Positions 26,881-35,676 of a stretch of 64,000 nt of DNA are shown in pieces; the first letter of the stretch is position 1; each line of letters opens with the position of its first letter. Below the pieces are notes generated by a model. The model searched no databases, was not told the origin of the DNA, and saw nothing but the letters and a program-made list of their open reading frames with translations. The DNA is from Mucilaginibacter gilvus (lineage in GTDB: Bacteria > Bacteroidota > Bacteroidia > Sphingobacteriales > Sphingobacteriaceae): contig NZ_SBIW01000006.1 of the NCBI RefSeq assembly GCF_004054195.1, positions 424,816-488,815 on the forward strand, in the 5' to 3' direction. The translations under genes were made by a program, and so were the position numbers.

Positions 26881-27741
26881 ATGGAAAAGTTTCCTTTTCC
26901 CATTGGTATAAGCGAATTTACTACCCAACCCTGGACATTTGAACAGGATGTGGAGCGTTATGCCGAAGCCGGTATAGCCATGATAGAAGTATGCGAGGAA
27001 AAACTGGATGACCGGCGTTACCCGGAGCAAATGGCGATGGTAAAAAGCCATGGTTTAGCCGTTTGCGCCGTTCAGCCGTTGGTACGGACATTTGGATACA
27101 GTCAGATAAAACCCGAACCAAAAGAACTGAGCGCGCGAGTTTCCAGATTGCGAACCAGTATTGAACGCTTATCCCCGTTTGCGCGGGGGTGCCCCTTCAT
27201 TGTCAATACCGGTGCCCCCGAAAAAGAAAATGTACACGCGATGATAGATACCACCATTCGCGAACTTAGATCGCTGGCGGGGTTCGCGGCCGACCACGGT
27301 GTGAAGTTGGCGCTGGAACCGCTGAACGCCAGTTCTATGAATACCGAATCATCCATTTGGACCATTAATCAGGCGCTGAAGATCATTGATGCCGTGAACC
27401 GGGATAATGTCGGGCTTTGCCTTGACCTCTGGAATAGCTGGCAGGATGCGGATGTTGAATCGGAGATCAGGCGTGCGGCGGGCCGCATTTTTGCACTCCA
27501 GGTAAGTGACTGGCGGACGCCCCGTTCAGGCGGCGACCGCCTGGTGCCCGGCGACGGGGTCATACCCATTGGCAAGTTGCTTCGGGCGGTGCAGGATACC
27601 AGGTACACTGGTGCCTGCACAGTGGAAATATTTTCAAATGATGTTACTGATTCCCTCTACAAAACCGATTTATATAGTGTCATCCTGCAGTCGAAAAGAG
27701 GATTGGCAGATGCCTGGTCACATACTGATATCAAACTATGA
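26881..27741 (+). CDS. Sugar phosphate isomerase/epimerase-like TIM-barrel protein
   Basis: 286 residues from the ATG at 26881, one base after the preceding stop. The pattern fits the AP-endonuclease-2/IolE-like TIM barrel: GISEFTTQPWTFEQDVERYAEAG at the start, IVNTGAP, then HGVKLALEPLN (metal-ligand Glu), NVGLCLDLWNSW (Asp) and LVPGDGVIPI (the GxG turn near the last strands), ending in CTVEIFSND (last Glu). These proteins isomerise or epimerise keto sugars using a divalent metal. The stop overlaps the next start (ATGA) so it is coupled to the GMC oxidoreductase, suggesting that the two act on the same sugar or polyol. Confidence 0.82.
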   Translation: MEKFPFPIGISEFTTQPWTFEQDVERYAEAGIAMIEVCEEKLDDRRYPEQMAMVKSHGLAVCAVQPLVRTFGYSQIKPEPKELSARVSRLRTSIERLSPFARGCPFIVNTGAPEKENVHAMIDTTIRELRSLAGFAADHGVKLALEPLNASSMNTESSIWTINQALKIIDAVNRDNVGLCLDLWNSWQDADVESEIRRAAGRIFALQVSDWRTPRSGGDRLVPGDGVIPIGKLLRAVQDTRYTGACTVEIFSNDVTDSLYKTDLYSVILQSKRGLADAWSHTDIKL

Positions 27742-29279
27742 AAACCTACGATCTGATCATTATCGGCACGGGTGCCGGCGGCGGTACTTTAGTACACAAA
27801 CTAAAGGATACAGGAAAAAGCATATTAGTGCTGGAGCGCGGCGGCTATCTGCCGCGCGAGAAAGCTAACTGGGATAGCAAAGCTGTTTTCCAGGACGAGC
27901 GCTACCATACCAAAGAAGTTTGGAAAACCAAAAATGGCGAAGACCTGCACCCCGGTACCGGTTATTGGGTGGGTGGCAATACCAAGGTTTACGGCGCTGC
28001 GCTTTTCAGGTTGCGGGAACGCGATTTTAAAGAGTTGCAGCATGAAGCCGGCGTTTCGCCTGCCTGGCCATTAACTTATGCGGATTATGAGCCTTATTAC
28101 ACCGAAGCGGAAAAACTGTATTGGGTACACGGTAAAATGGGTATGGACCCGACAGAACCCTTTCGTACGGAAGAATATGCCTATCCGCCCGTCAGCCATG
28201 AACCGAGGATACAGGAACTGCACGACGCGCTGGTAGAAAATGGTTCGCAACCTTTTTATATGCCTATGGCTATTAAGCTGACCGAAACGGACATGCTGAA
28301 TAGTCCTTGTATCCGTTGTAATACCTGCGACGGCTACCCGTGCATGATCCATGCGAAGAGCGATGCGGATATTAATTGTGTGCGCCCGGCACTTGAGAAT
28401 GATAACATTACCCTAATGATTGATGCGAAAGCGGAACGCCTGGTAACGACGGCGGACGGCACATCTGTAGACTATATTGAAGTGACCATTAATGGTGAAC
28501 TGGTGCGGTTTAAAGCGCCTATTGTGGTGGTGGCCTGCGGTGCCATCAATTCGGCGGCCTTGCTGCTAAAAAGCGCTAATGAGCAACATCTGAATGGCCT
28601 GGCCAATGGCAGCGGGCAATTGGGGCGTAACTTTATGAAGCATAACAGCGCTGCCATGCTGGGTATCAGTCTCAAAAAAAACCCTACCCAATTTCAAAAA
28701 ACACTGGCCTGTAATGATTATTATTTCGGCGATCCCGATTTCCCTTACCCTATGGGGCATGTGCAATTGCTGGGCAAATCGGACAAAGCACAGCTAAAAC
28801 CTAACGCGCCTTTTTTTGCGCCGGGTATTGTACTGGAAGAAATGGCCGAACACGCCATCGACTGGTGGTTTACGGGTGAGGACCTGCCCGACACCAATAA
28901 CAGGGTGCAAGTTATCGACGGACAGATCCACCTGGATTATACGGAGAATAACAAAAAAAGCTTTGACCGGCTGGTGGATACCTGGAAGACGGTATTGGCC
29001 AACATTGATACCGGCCATTCCCTTATCCCGCAGGAAGTTTACCTGAGCCAGGATATTCCGCTGGCGGGTGTGGGGCACCAGGCGGGTACAGCCAGGTTTG
29101 GCACGGACCCTAAAACATCCGTGTTGGATACTAATTGCAAAGCCCACGAGATAGATAACCTGTATGTAGTGGATGGCAGCTTTTTTCCGTCCATTGGTGC
29201 CGTTAATCCTTCACTGACCATTATAGCCAATGCTTTAAGGGTGGGCGACCACCTGATCGAAAAACTCCATGGGAAATAA
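27738..29279 (+). CDS. GMC-family FAD-dependent oxidoreductase
   Basis: 513 residues. N-terminal FAD motif IIIGTGAGGGTL (residues 6-17) and LVLERGG; the GMC signature-like GYWVGGNTKVYGAALFR follows near 80. A Cys-rich stretch CIRCNTCDGYPC lies near 195-206. The C-terminal catalytic region has GVGHQAGTARFG with the active-site His and VNPSLTIIANALR with Asn. The enzymes oxidise alcohols or sugars, passing electrons to oxygen or a cytochrome. Cytoplasmic by sequence. Overlaps both neighbours by a few bases within the operon. Confidence 0.9.
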   Translation: MKTYDLIIIGTGAGGGTLVHKLKDTGKSILVLERGGYLPREKANWDSKAVFQDERYHTKEVWKTKNGEDLHPGTGYWVGGNTKVYGAALFRLRERDFKELQHEAGVSPAWPLTYADYEPYYTEAEKLYWVHGKMGMDPTEPFRTEEYAYPPVSHEPRIQELHDALVENGSQPFYMPMAIKLTETDMLNSPCIRCNTCDGYPCMIHAKSDADINCVRPALENDNITLMIDAKAERLVTTADGTSVDYIEVTINGELVRFKAPIVVVACGAINSAALLLKSANEQHLNGLANGSGQLGRNFMKHNSAAMLGISLKKNPTQFQKTLACNDYYFGDPDFPYPMGHVQLLGKSDKAQLKPNAPFFAPGIVLEEMAEHAIDWWFTGEDLPDTNNRVQVIDGQIHLDYTENNKKSFDRLVDTWKTVLANIDTGHSLIPQEVYLSQDIPLAGVGHQAGTARFGTDPKTSVLDTNCKAHEIDNLYVVDGSFFPSIGAVNPSLTIIANALRVGDHLIEKLHGK

Positions 29280-29997
29280 GCCCGGTATCGAAATCAGGAA
29301 ATACATGGATGAAGCCATCGGTTTGGGGCTTTTCATGGCATCCGCCTGCTTTTTTGGCGCATTGATGGAATATCATGGTTTACCGTTCAGCCAAGCCATA
29401 CCATCCCCTTTACTGCGGCGTTTCCTGGTTGGTTTAGCCATGGGACTAACCGCGCTGTATATTTTCACATCCCGTTTTGGCAAACAGTCAGGGGCTTATA
29501 TCAACCCGGCGGTTACCTTGATCCACTATCGTTTAGGAGACATTAAAATAATAGATGTCGTTTTATATACCGTTTTTCAATTGATAGGCGGTAGCCTGGG
29601 CGTTTATGTGGTGTACCTACTATTTCCCGCGTGGATGCGCTCGCAAGAAGTGAATTATGTAATTACCGTACCCGGCAAGCAGGGACTTGTGCTGGCTTTC
29701 CTGTCGGAGTCCTTAATCTCTTTTTTGCTGATCTCTGTAGTGCTTTTGATGCGCTTGAAGAAAAGCTGGGTAACGTACACACCATTCATTGTTTCCATGC
29801 TGATCACCCTGTTCATCACTTTCGAAGCACCGTTCAGCGGCATGAGCATGAACCCGGCACGAACTTTTGCCACAGCGATCATAGCAGGTGAGTGGAAATC
29901 TTTTTGGCTGTATTGCAGCGCCCCGGTTTTGGGGATGCTGGCCGGTGAACTGCTTTATAGAAAAGTTAAAAAAATCAAACATGAAAAAAATGTTTAA
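29269..29997 (+). CDS. Aquaporin/MIP-family channel
   Basis: 242 residues with six hydrophobic helices and both pore half-helix signatures: INPAVTLIHY (first NPA, about residue 77) and MNPARTFATA (second NPA, about 191). Arg after the second NPA marks the selectivity filter. It passes water or small neutral solutes such as glycerol; residues that separate the two classes were not assigned with certainty. The start overlaps the GMC gene by 11 bases; a Met at 29305 (MDEAIGLG) is the other possible start. Its place in a polyol/sugar-oxidation operon hints at solute uptake or efflux. Confidence 0.88.
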   Translation: MGNKPGIEIRKYMDEAIGLGLFMASACFFGALMEYHGLPFSQAIPSPLLRRFLVGLAMGLTALYIFTSRFGKQSGAYINPAVTLIHYRLGDIKIIDVVLYTVFQLIGGSLGVYVVYLLFPAWMRSQEVNYVITVPGKQGLVLAFLSESLISFLLISVVLLMRLKKSWVTYTPFIVSMLITLFITFEAPFSGMSMNPARTFATAIIAGEWKSFWLYCSAPVLGMLAGELLYRKVKKIKHEKNV

Positions 29998-30919
29998 ATA
30001 CTATTGGATAATTATCCTTTTACTGGCGGGTAATAGTTATGCGCAGGTAAAACAAGTAGAAAGTGTAGGAATGACTGTGCGTTCCATGGACAGATCGGTC
30101 AAATTTTACCATGAAGTACTTGGCTTTACAAAAATAAGCGATGAAAAATCTCATAACATTAGGAATGTGCAGCTGAAACTGGGTGATGAAACCATCGTAT
30201 TGACACAATATTTATCAAAAAAAGGCAGGGCTATCCCCGAGGATATGAAAAGTAATGATCTTTACTTCCAGCATATTGCGATAGTAGTGAGCAATATGGA
30301 CCAGGCTTATGCCATGCTAAAAAAATATCGGACCAACGGCATCAGCCCAAGGCCCCAAACTATCCCCAGATCAAACGTGGTAGCAGCGGGTATCAGGGCC
30401 TATTATTTTCACGACATTGATAACCACGACCTGGAACTGATCTGCTTCCCTAAAGGCAAAGGCCAGCCCAAATGGCAAATAGCCAATGGCAAATTATTTT
30501 TAGGGATCGACCATACCGCCATCGGTATCAGCAATACCGGCAAAAGCCTCCATTTTTATAAGGACCTACTGGGCCTTAAACCTAAAGCCGAGAGTTGGAA
30601 CAAAGGGAAGGAACAAAGGGCTTTGAGCCAGGTTAGAGGTGCCAGTTTACACATTACCGATATAAATGCCAAAGCAGGTCCCGGCATCGAGTTTTTGCAG
30701 TACCTGGTGCCAGGTCCCGGAAAGCTGTATCCAAAAGATACCAAAGCGGAAGATAGCTGGTATTGGCAGATCACGCTGGTCACCGATCAGTTAGCTGGTC
30801 TCTATAGGAAATTGAGTGCCGAAAATTTCCGGTTCCAAACTAAGATCACAGGTAATGGGGCTTACCGATATTTTATTGTTCAGGACCCGGATGGCCACGC
30901 TATATTAATAAAAGACTAA
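29981..30919 (+). CDS. Exported VOC-family (glyoxalase-fold) protein
   Basis: 312 residues from the ATG at 29981, overlapping the aquaporin gene by 17 bases. It begins with a signal peptide (YYWIIILLLAGNSYAQ), unusual for VOC proteins. Two VOC modules follow: residues about 24-165 (VESVGMTVRSMDRSVKFYHEVLGF, ending HDLELICFP) and about 175-312 (GIDHTAIGISNTGKSLHFYKDLLGL, ending DPDGHAILIKD). His and Glu positions fit metal ligands. VOC enzymes include glyoxalase I, dioxygenases and epimerases; substrate unknown. The last gene of the operon. Confidence 0.85.
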   Translation: MKKMFKYYWIIILLLAGNSYAQVKQVESVGMTVRSMDRSVKFYHEVLGFTKISDEKSHNIRNVQLKLGDETIVLTQYLSKKGRAIPEDMKSNDLYFQHIAIVVSNMDQAYAMLKKYRTNGISPRPQTIPRSNVVAAGIRAYYFHDIDNHDLELICFPKGKGQPKWQIANGKLFLGIDHTAIGISNTGKSLHFYKDLLGLKPKAESWNKGKEQRALSQVRGASLHITDINAKAGPGIEFLQYLVPGPGKLYPKDTKAEDSWYWQITLVTDQLAGLYRKLSAENFRFQTKITGNGAYRYFIVQDPDGHAILIKD

Positions 30920-31051
30920 TAGAAAGCCCTCGCAATCGCTGACAGGGCCTTCACTCTTGTTTAATTTGTCATTCGGCTACGCTTGCGCATTCACCAAGCC
31001 TTCACCGCAGGCGGTCAACGCTTCGTCGGTCGCTTTTTCGTTAATTAATGT

Positions 31052-31160
31052 TTACTGCAATAACTCAGCGACATCGTCGCGGCCCTTGGTCGGGGCCAAC
31101 GTTCTTAAACCGCCGTAAGTTGCGATCTCGTAGTACTCCACTTTTTGGCGGCCAGGATCA
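31052..31160 (-). pseudogene. C-terminal relic of a DUF892 (YciF-like) ferritin-like gene
   Basis: On the minus strand a frame ending in TAA at 31052 reads QKVEYYEIATYGGLRTLA followed by APTKGRDDVAELLQ. This is the conserved last third of DUF892 ferritin-like stress proteins (the KVEYYEIATYG segment carries metal-binding Glu). Homology starts abruptly near 31160 and no upstream gene part remains. The rest of the 266-base gap 30920-31185 shows nothing else. Confidence 0.6.
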
Positions 31161-31185
31161 AAAAGAAAGAGGCTAAAAATAAGCG

Positions 31186-31497
31186 TTAACCCTTGAACGA
31201 TTTGATTTCCGCTTCGGCATTGATAAATTGACCGTCCGGTTGGGTCCAGTTCATAAAAGCCTTTTTATTTTTATGGTCCTGTACCTGGGTGACAGTATTG
31301 CCATTCTTTTCCTTCCAAGTCAGCAAAAATAGTCTTGGCCGAAGTTGGTTCAGTTTGATCTCCACTATTTCGGTTTCTTTGGTCTCTTTACCGTTTTTTT
31401 CGATGATGGTAAAGGCAAGCGAAGTGCTGTTTTTTACTTCCAGGATCGCTTTTGCCATGCCGAAATCTATTAAAAACTTTTTACCTATTATTTTCAC
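31186..31497 (-). CDS. Small MoaF-like (lipocalin-type) protein
   Basis: 103 residues: GKKFLIDFGMAKAILEV at the start, then LFLLTWKEKNGNTVTQVQDHKNKKAF and MNWTQPDGQF. This beta-strand pattern resembles the MoaF/MoaF_C-type calycin domain family; catalytic function is not established. No signal peptide. It lies four bases after the DHFR-like gene on the same strand, so the two are likely co-transcribed. The match is by pattern only. Confidence 0.6.
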   Translation of the reverse strand: MKIIGKKFLIDFGMAKAILEVKNSTSLAFTIIEKNGKETKETEIVEIKLNQLRPRLFLLTWKEKNGNTVTQVQDHKNKKAFMNWTQPDGQFINAEAEIKSFKG

Positions 31498-31501
31498 GTC
31501 C

Positions 31502-32155
31502 TTATTTCTTTAGCGGCTGATAAACACGACCGATCACCCCATTACTAAATATATGCGTTTGCACCAGCTTTAACTCCAGTGGCTTGGACGCAACGCCAAA
31601 CAAAGGCATGCCTTCGCCCAACGCGACCGGGAAAGTCGTCAGCCGGTACTCATCGACGAGATTCAATGCCGTTAGAGCCTGCGCAAAACCCGAGCCACCA
31701 TGCGCCAGTATATAATTCCCGGGCTGTTGCTTTAGCTTTTTAATCCCTGCCGCCAGGTCACCTTTGATCACCAGCGCTTCTTGCCAGTCGGTCAAATATC
31801 CAGCACTGCCGGGGTTCTCTTTCATTTCCTTTACGGTTTTTGATATACCGGCCATCTTAAAACCGGCAACACCTTTTTTATAGTCGGGTTTCATATTGAC
31901 CTTATGCCGGGTAAAAACAGCTTTGGGAATTTTGTTCATCGGGGCGGAGTAAACCTCGTCAGAAAACGGCCAGTATGAGATCATATCATTAAATACCCTA
32001 CTGCCCATCAAATGCATACCCGCGTTGATTATAGTATCCAATATCCAGCCGTTAGCACCTTCGTCTTGAATCTTAAACATCCAATCCTGGTTCCCATCAG
32101 GGGCAGCAACGAACCCATCGACCGTGACCGCCATATTCAGCACCAATTTTCTCAT
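31502..32155 (-). CDS. Dihydrofolate reductase/RibD C-domain-like reductase
   Basis: 217 residues from the ATG at 32155. The N-terminus RKLVLNMAVTVDGFVAAPDG and MGSRVFNDMISYWP are hallmarks of the RibD C-terminal/DHFR-like family, and ILAHGGSGFAQALTALNLVDEYRL is the conserved C-terminal NADPH-binding segment. Members are predicted NADPH-dependent reductases, often of unknown substrate. A start 22 codons upstream would add a non-conserved leader. Followed by the MoaF-like gene. Confidence 0.85.
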   Translation of the reverse strand: MRKLVLNMAVTVDGFVAAPDGNQDWMFKIQDEGANGWILDTIINAGMHLMGSRVFNDMISYWPFSDEVYSAPMNKIPKAVFTRHKVNMKPDYKKGVAGFKMAGISKTVKEMKENPGSAGYLTDWQEALVIKGDLAAGIKKLKQQPGNYILAHGGSGFAQALTALNLVDEYRLTTFPVALGEGMPLFGVASKPLELKLVQTHIFSNGVIGRVYQPLKK

Positions 32156-32221
32156 GCTAAGATAAACGGCGTTGTTTGAATTTTGTTTATCTATCCCAAG
32201 CCCCATACCGAAGACCTGCAA

Positions 32222-32365
32222 CTATGAATATAATTTGCATATTAGCCTGCAACAGCCACTGGGTAATGTTACTTCGTAATAGGCGACTTTGATGATCTTT
32301 ATTTTGCAGGACTGGTTCAGATAGCCTTCGCAGCTAAGGTATTGTGCAAATTCTCCTATTGTCAT
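32222..32365 (-). CDS. Possible small Cys-rich protein (47 aa)
   Basis: The frame begins at the ATG at 32365 (MTIGEFAQYLSCEGYLNQSC) and ends in TAG at 32222. It has five Cys in 47 residues, including a CC pair and LICKLYS at the end. It is the only frame noticed in the 416-base gap 32156-32571. No family was recognised and there is no clear ribosome binding site, so it may be chance. Confidence 0.3.
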   Translation of the reverse strand: MTIGEFAQYLSCEGYLNQSCKIKIIKVAYYEVTLPSGCCRLICKLYS

Positions 32366-32571
32366 GCCATGGTCATTTGCATTTTATGTAACCCAATGCC
32401 CTATTTATATTTTCATCCGACATGACCTACCCGTCGAATGAGCAATTCTTTACTATTTTCTGCACAATTAATATCTTGAAATTCTCAGTCCTATAATTTA
32501 CTCCAAAACCGTTACTTTAAAGGCTGTAACCCTCATTGGATTTAGAAATACTGCGAACAGTATGGTATGTT

Positions 32572-34032
32572 TTAAAGCGGTAAGGTGAACCAAAATTCAC
32601 TGCCTTGCCCTAATATGCTCTCTACACCTATTTGTCCATTATGCCTTTTAATTAACTCTGCACAGATATATAGGCCTAATCCCAAACCCGAATATTGCGT
32701 TCCGGCGTGATCGGCACGATAATACCGTTCAAACAGATGCGGCAGTTTTTCCGACGCTATACCAAGCCCATGGTCAATAACTGAAAAACGAATATAGGCA
32801 TCTTGTTTTACCAGCTTCATTTGGATAACAGAAGAGTTCGGTGCATATTTAATGGCGTTGTTTACAAAATTTGCAATCACCTGCTCAATACGATCGGGGT
32901 CGGCAATAATCATAAATCGGCCTTCTGCTACCAGTTCCAACATTGTTGTAGTGGCTGCTTGTAGATCCAATCGGCAAGTCTCGGACAGTTCCAGCAAATC
33001 AAACGACCTTTTATTTAATTGAATTTGCCCTTCATTTAATCGATTGACATTCAGTAGTTCTTCAATAAATTGGCTTATACGCCCGACGCTTCGATTTGAT
33101 TGATTAATCATTTGCTGATAAATTGGTGGCATGTCTTTTTGCCGACCAAGTATTTGTATCGCAGCCCTAAGTGTAGTCACCGGTGTTTTTAATTCATGGC
33201 TGGTAATACTAATGAATTCATCACGCTTTTCCAGTTCGCGCACATGGGCATCTATATTCGTACATGAACCCAGCCATTTTGTGATCGCACCCGTTTCGTT
33301 GCGATAAGGTGAACCTTTTAATAAATACCATTCGTAATCGCCCGAGCGTTCTTTTAGCCGGAATTGTACCTCAAAATGCGCTTCCGCGCGGATTCCGCCT
33401 ACCCAGCGGCGCAATGCCAAACTACGATCCTCCTGATGAATACCCCTGCTGAGCAAATCTTGGTTTAACTGATCAGGCCGCACATTAAAATGATCTAAAA
33501 AACGTTTATTAACATAATTGATTTTTCCATCGGCTTCCGCTGTCCAGATCATCTCCGGGATAAAATTTGCCACGAACTCAAATTCCTTGCGTTCCGCTTC
33601 AGCCATTTGTTTGCCTCGCAATAACTCAGCTTCGTACTTTTTACGGTCGGATATATCCGTAACAATGATGTTGATTGCCAGCAGTTGCCCTTCAACATCC
33701 CTGATCGCGCTGGTATTTAGCAATGCTGGAAAAAATGAGTGATCTTTTCGATGGATATCATAATTAAGTTCATTTACCTTACCTTTTAATTGAATAAGGG
33801 GGTAGTGAAACATTTGGTAGTAGATTTTGCCACCTTTGCTAAAAAGGTCTGTGAGACTGGCCTTGCCGATGAGATCCCCTTCTGTGTAGCCCAGCCAATT
33901 TAGTAAGGTACGGTTGATTTTAATGAATGTACCATCAGGCAGGCAGGAAAAATAACCGCAAGGCGCGTTATGGTAAAGCGTTTCCCCATCAGTTAGCGAG
34001 GCTAAGAATTCCGGGTCTAACTGCGCTGCCAA
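32572..34032 (-). CDS. PAS-PAS sensor histidine kinase
   Basis: 486 residues, no membrane helix. First PAS at about 15-130 (NAPCGYFSCLPDGTFIKINRTLLNWLGY, FFPALLNTSAIRD), second PAS with PAC at about 150-275 (IPEMIWTAEADGKINYVNKRFLDHF). HisKA follows with ITSHELKTPVTTL, then HATPase with NFVNNAIKYAP and SGLGLGLYICAEL. It starts 10 bases after the RsbQ-like hydrolase gene. In RsbQ/RsbP pairs the hydrolase supplies a ligand to the partner's PAS domain; here the partner is a kinase instead of a phosphatase. No response regulator is adjacent. Confidence 0.9.
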   Translation of the reverse strand: MAAQLDPEFLASLTDGETLYHNAPCGYFSCLPDGTFIKINRTLLNWLGYTEGDLIGKASLTDLFSKGGKIYYQMFHYPLIQLKGKVNELNYDIHRKDHSFFPALLNTSAIRDVEGQLLAINIIVTDISDRKKYEAELLRGKQMAEAERKEFEFVANFIPEMIWTAEADGKINYVNKRFLDHFNVRPDQLNQDLLSRGIHQEDRSLALRRWVGGIRAEAHFEVQFRLKERSGDYEWYLLKGSPYRNETGAITKWLGSCTNIDAHVRELEKRDEFISITSHELKTPVTTLRAAIQILGRQKDMPPIYQQMINQSNRSVGRISQFIEELLNVNRLNEGQIQLNKRSFDLLELSETCRLDLQAATTTMLELVAEGRFMIIADPDRIEQVIANFVNNAIKYAPNSSVIQMKLVKQDAYIRFSVIDHGLGIASEKLPHLFERYYRADHAGTQYSGLGLGLYICAELIKRHNGQIGVESILGQGSEFWFTLPL

Positions 34033-34042
34033 ATGCTTTGAA

Positions 34043-34834
34043 TTAAATAAATGACTTTATTGCCTCGATAGTTTCTTCTGGAGCGCTCATATGGGAACAA
34101 TGGCCGGTGGCTTTTAGGATAACCAACTGGTTATTTCGCGTATGTGTATTGACGAACTCTCCAACCGCCAATGGGGCAATGATGTCTTCTGCACATTGCA
34201 AGGTAAGACTGGGCACGGTAAGCTTTTCGAGATCGGCACGGTTATCTGATAAAAAGGTTACGCGTGCAAATTGTTTGGCGATCTCCGGGTCAGTTGCGCA
34301 AAAACTGTTGCTTAGCGTTTGGCCGAGTTCCGGACGCTCCGGATTAGCCATGATCTGCGGCGCCAACGCTTGTGACCAGCCCAAGTAATTATTATCCATC
34401 ATCTCGAAAAGGCCTTCCAGGTCGTCGCGCTCAAAAGCACTGACATAGCCTTCATCATTAATGTATCGTGGTGATGGCCCAAGAAAGACGAGTTTGCTGA
34501 ATAGTTCCGGCCGGTCATTTGCAGCTAGAACACCGATCATCGCGCTTACCGAATGTCCGATAAAAATTACCTCTTTTAAACTCAACGCATCACAGATCTC
34601 CAGCACATCTTTTGAATAACCTTTTAAGGTGCTGTATCGCTCTTTATCATAAGCCGACAGATCAGAACCACCTGCTCCTACATAGTCAAAAACGATTAGT
34701 TGATAATCCTTTTCAAATGCCGGGGTAATAGAAGTCCAAACGTTTTGGTCACAGCCGTAGCCATGCGCGAACAGCATCGGTTTTTTGCCCTCGCCAAAAA
34801 CGCGGACATTATTTCTTTTTAGGATGTCTTTCAT
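34043..34834 (-). CDS. RsbQ/D14-like alpha/beta hydrolase
   Basis: 263 residues with the full alpha/beta-hydrolase triad: nucleophile Ser in GHSVSAM (about residue 95), Asp in QCAEDIIAPLAVG, and His in TGHCSHMSAPEE. The oxyanion region is FAHGYGCDQNVW. The GHSVSAMIG and GYVSAFERDDLEGLFEMMDNNYLGW stretches are typical of the RsbQ/KAI2/D14 group. It is directly followed by a PAS histidine kinase, an arrangement that mirrors RsbQ with RsbP. The likely role is generating or delivering a small hydrophobic signal to the kinase; this is inferred from the family and gene pairing. Confidence 0.88.
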   Translation of the reverse strand: MKDILKRNNVRVFGEGKKPMLFAHGYGCDQNVWTSITPAFEKDYQLIVFDYVGAGGSDLSAYDKERYSTLKGYSKDVLEICDALSLKEVIFIGHSVSAMIGVLAANDRPELFSKLVFLGPSPRYINDEGYVSAFERDDLEGLFEMMDNNYLGWSQALAPQIMANPERPELGQTLSNSFCATDPEIAKQFARVTFLSDNRADLEKLTVPSLTLQCAEDIIAPLAVGEFVNTHTRNNQLVILKATGHCSHMSAPEETIEAIKSFI

Positions 34835-34940
34835 AGGACGTAAAAGCGTAAAGATATAACAATCGCTTAAATTAATGAAACTAGGGCTGACTTGAAATTA
34901 GTCCACGATTGTACCTTTAAAATTTAAAACGAATTCTAAA

Positions 34941-34975
34941 AAAAAACACCTAACTCATGTACGAGTGGTGAAAAA
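34941..34975 (+). repeat. Hairpin repeat, copy 1
   Basis: A-run, then CACCTAACTCATGTAC, then GAGTGGTG and another A-run. A second near-identical copy lies at 41938-41972. CACC at one end can pair with GGTG at the other. This copy lies 44 bases before the first gene of the conjugative element. Confidence 0.75.
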
Positions 34976-35019
34976 CTTAATTTCTTCCTGTTCAATTTTG
35001 TCGAAATAAAATATTGATT

Positions 35020-35337
35020 ATGGAAAAAGTCATTTCACATTTTGAGAAACATGGGAAGGTATTCCGCGATCAGTTAATTACTGTGGGCGACCTTTTAGAA
35101 TTTAAAGACTTGTTATTATCTGAACTCAAATCTGTCCTTAAAGACCAGATTACTGGCAAGACTAAGAAATGGCTCAAAGCCATTGAAGTACGGAAAGTTT
35201 TGAATATATCTCATGGTAAATTACAGCGATTGCGGGACAACGGTAAAATACCTTTTACCATGTTAGGCAATACAACCTATTACGATGCCGACAAAATTGA
35301 GGAATTAATGCAAAGTCCAATGGTTGTTAAGTATTAA
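35020..35337 (+). CDS. Helix-turn-helix DNA-binding protein (excisionase-like)
   Basis: 105 residues from the ATG at 35020. The C-terminal half has a MerR/excisionase-type winged HTH: WLKAIEVRKVLNISHGKLQRLRDNGKIPFTMLGNTTYYDADKIEELM. The N-terminal half is helical and probably dimerises. Proteins like this near the left part of CTnDOT-type elements act as accessory or excision factors. It follows the hairpin repeat at 34941 and lies 3 bases before the next gene. Confidence 0.75.
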   Translation: MEKVISHFEKHGKVFRDQLITVGDLLEFKDLLLSELKSVLKDQITGKTKKWLKAIEVRKVLNISHGKLQRLRDNGKIPFTMLGNTTYYDADKIEELMQSPMVVKY

Positions 35338-35340
35338 CTT

Positions 35341-35676
35341 ATGTTGAAGAGGAAAGCTAAACGGAGGGTGGTAGCGGCTAAGGATGTTATCAATATATAT
35401 GATGACAAAATGACTGATTCTAACAATCAGGGAATGGGTTATATCATTCCTCCCCTAATCAATCATGTAGCAATTTATTTCCTTCAACAAAACCTTAATT
35501 TTCCTGATGCACAAAGTTTTTATATGCACTATGAAAAAATGGAATGGAAAACGGTCAATGGCGTGGCGCAAAAGAATTGGAAAGTATTGGCAAAGGACTG
35601 GATATACAATACAATTCAAAACACAAAATTGCTGGAGCGACAGGCAGCTAAACGTATCGCCTTTCCTGATACATAA
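35341..35676 (+). CDS. Conserved-type mobile-element protein of unknown function
   Basis: 111 residues, basic at the N-terminus (MLKRKAKRRVVAAKDV) with a helical, Trp-containing C-terminal part (EWKTVNGVAQKNWKVLAKDWI). Similar small proteins sit beside HTH genes in Bacteroidetes conjugative elements. No catalytic motif is visible. The end of the gene overlaps the first unit of the 16-bp repeat array, so the array may also influence this gene's transcript. Confidence 0.6.
   Translation: MLKRKAKRRVVAAKDVINIYDDKMTDSNNQGMGYIIPPLINHVAIYFLQQNLNFPDAQSFYMHYEKMEWKTVNGVAQKNWKVLAKDWIYNTIQNTKLLERQAAKRIAFPDT

Noticed and set aside
30925..30955. Hairpin after the VOC gene as a terminator
   Set aside because: The stem is only about 5 bp with a 14-base loop and no T-run follows.
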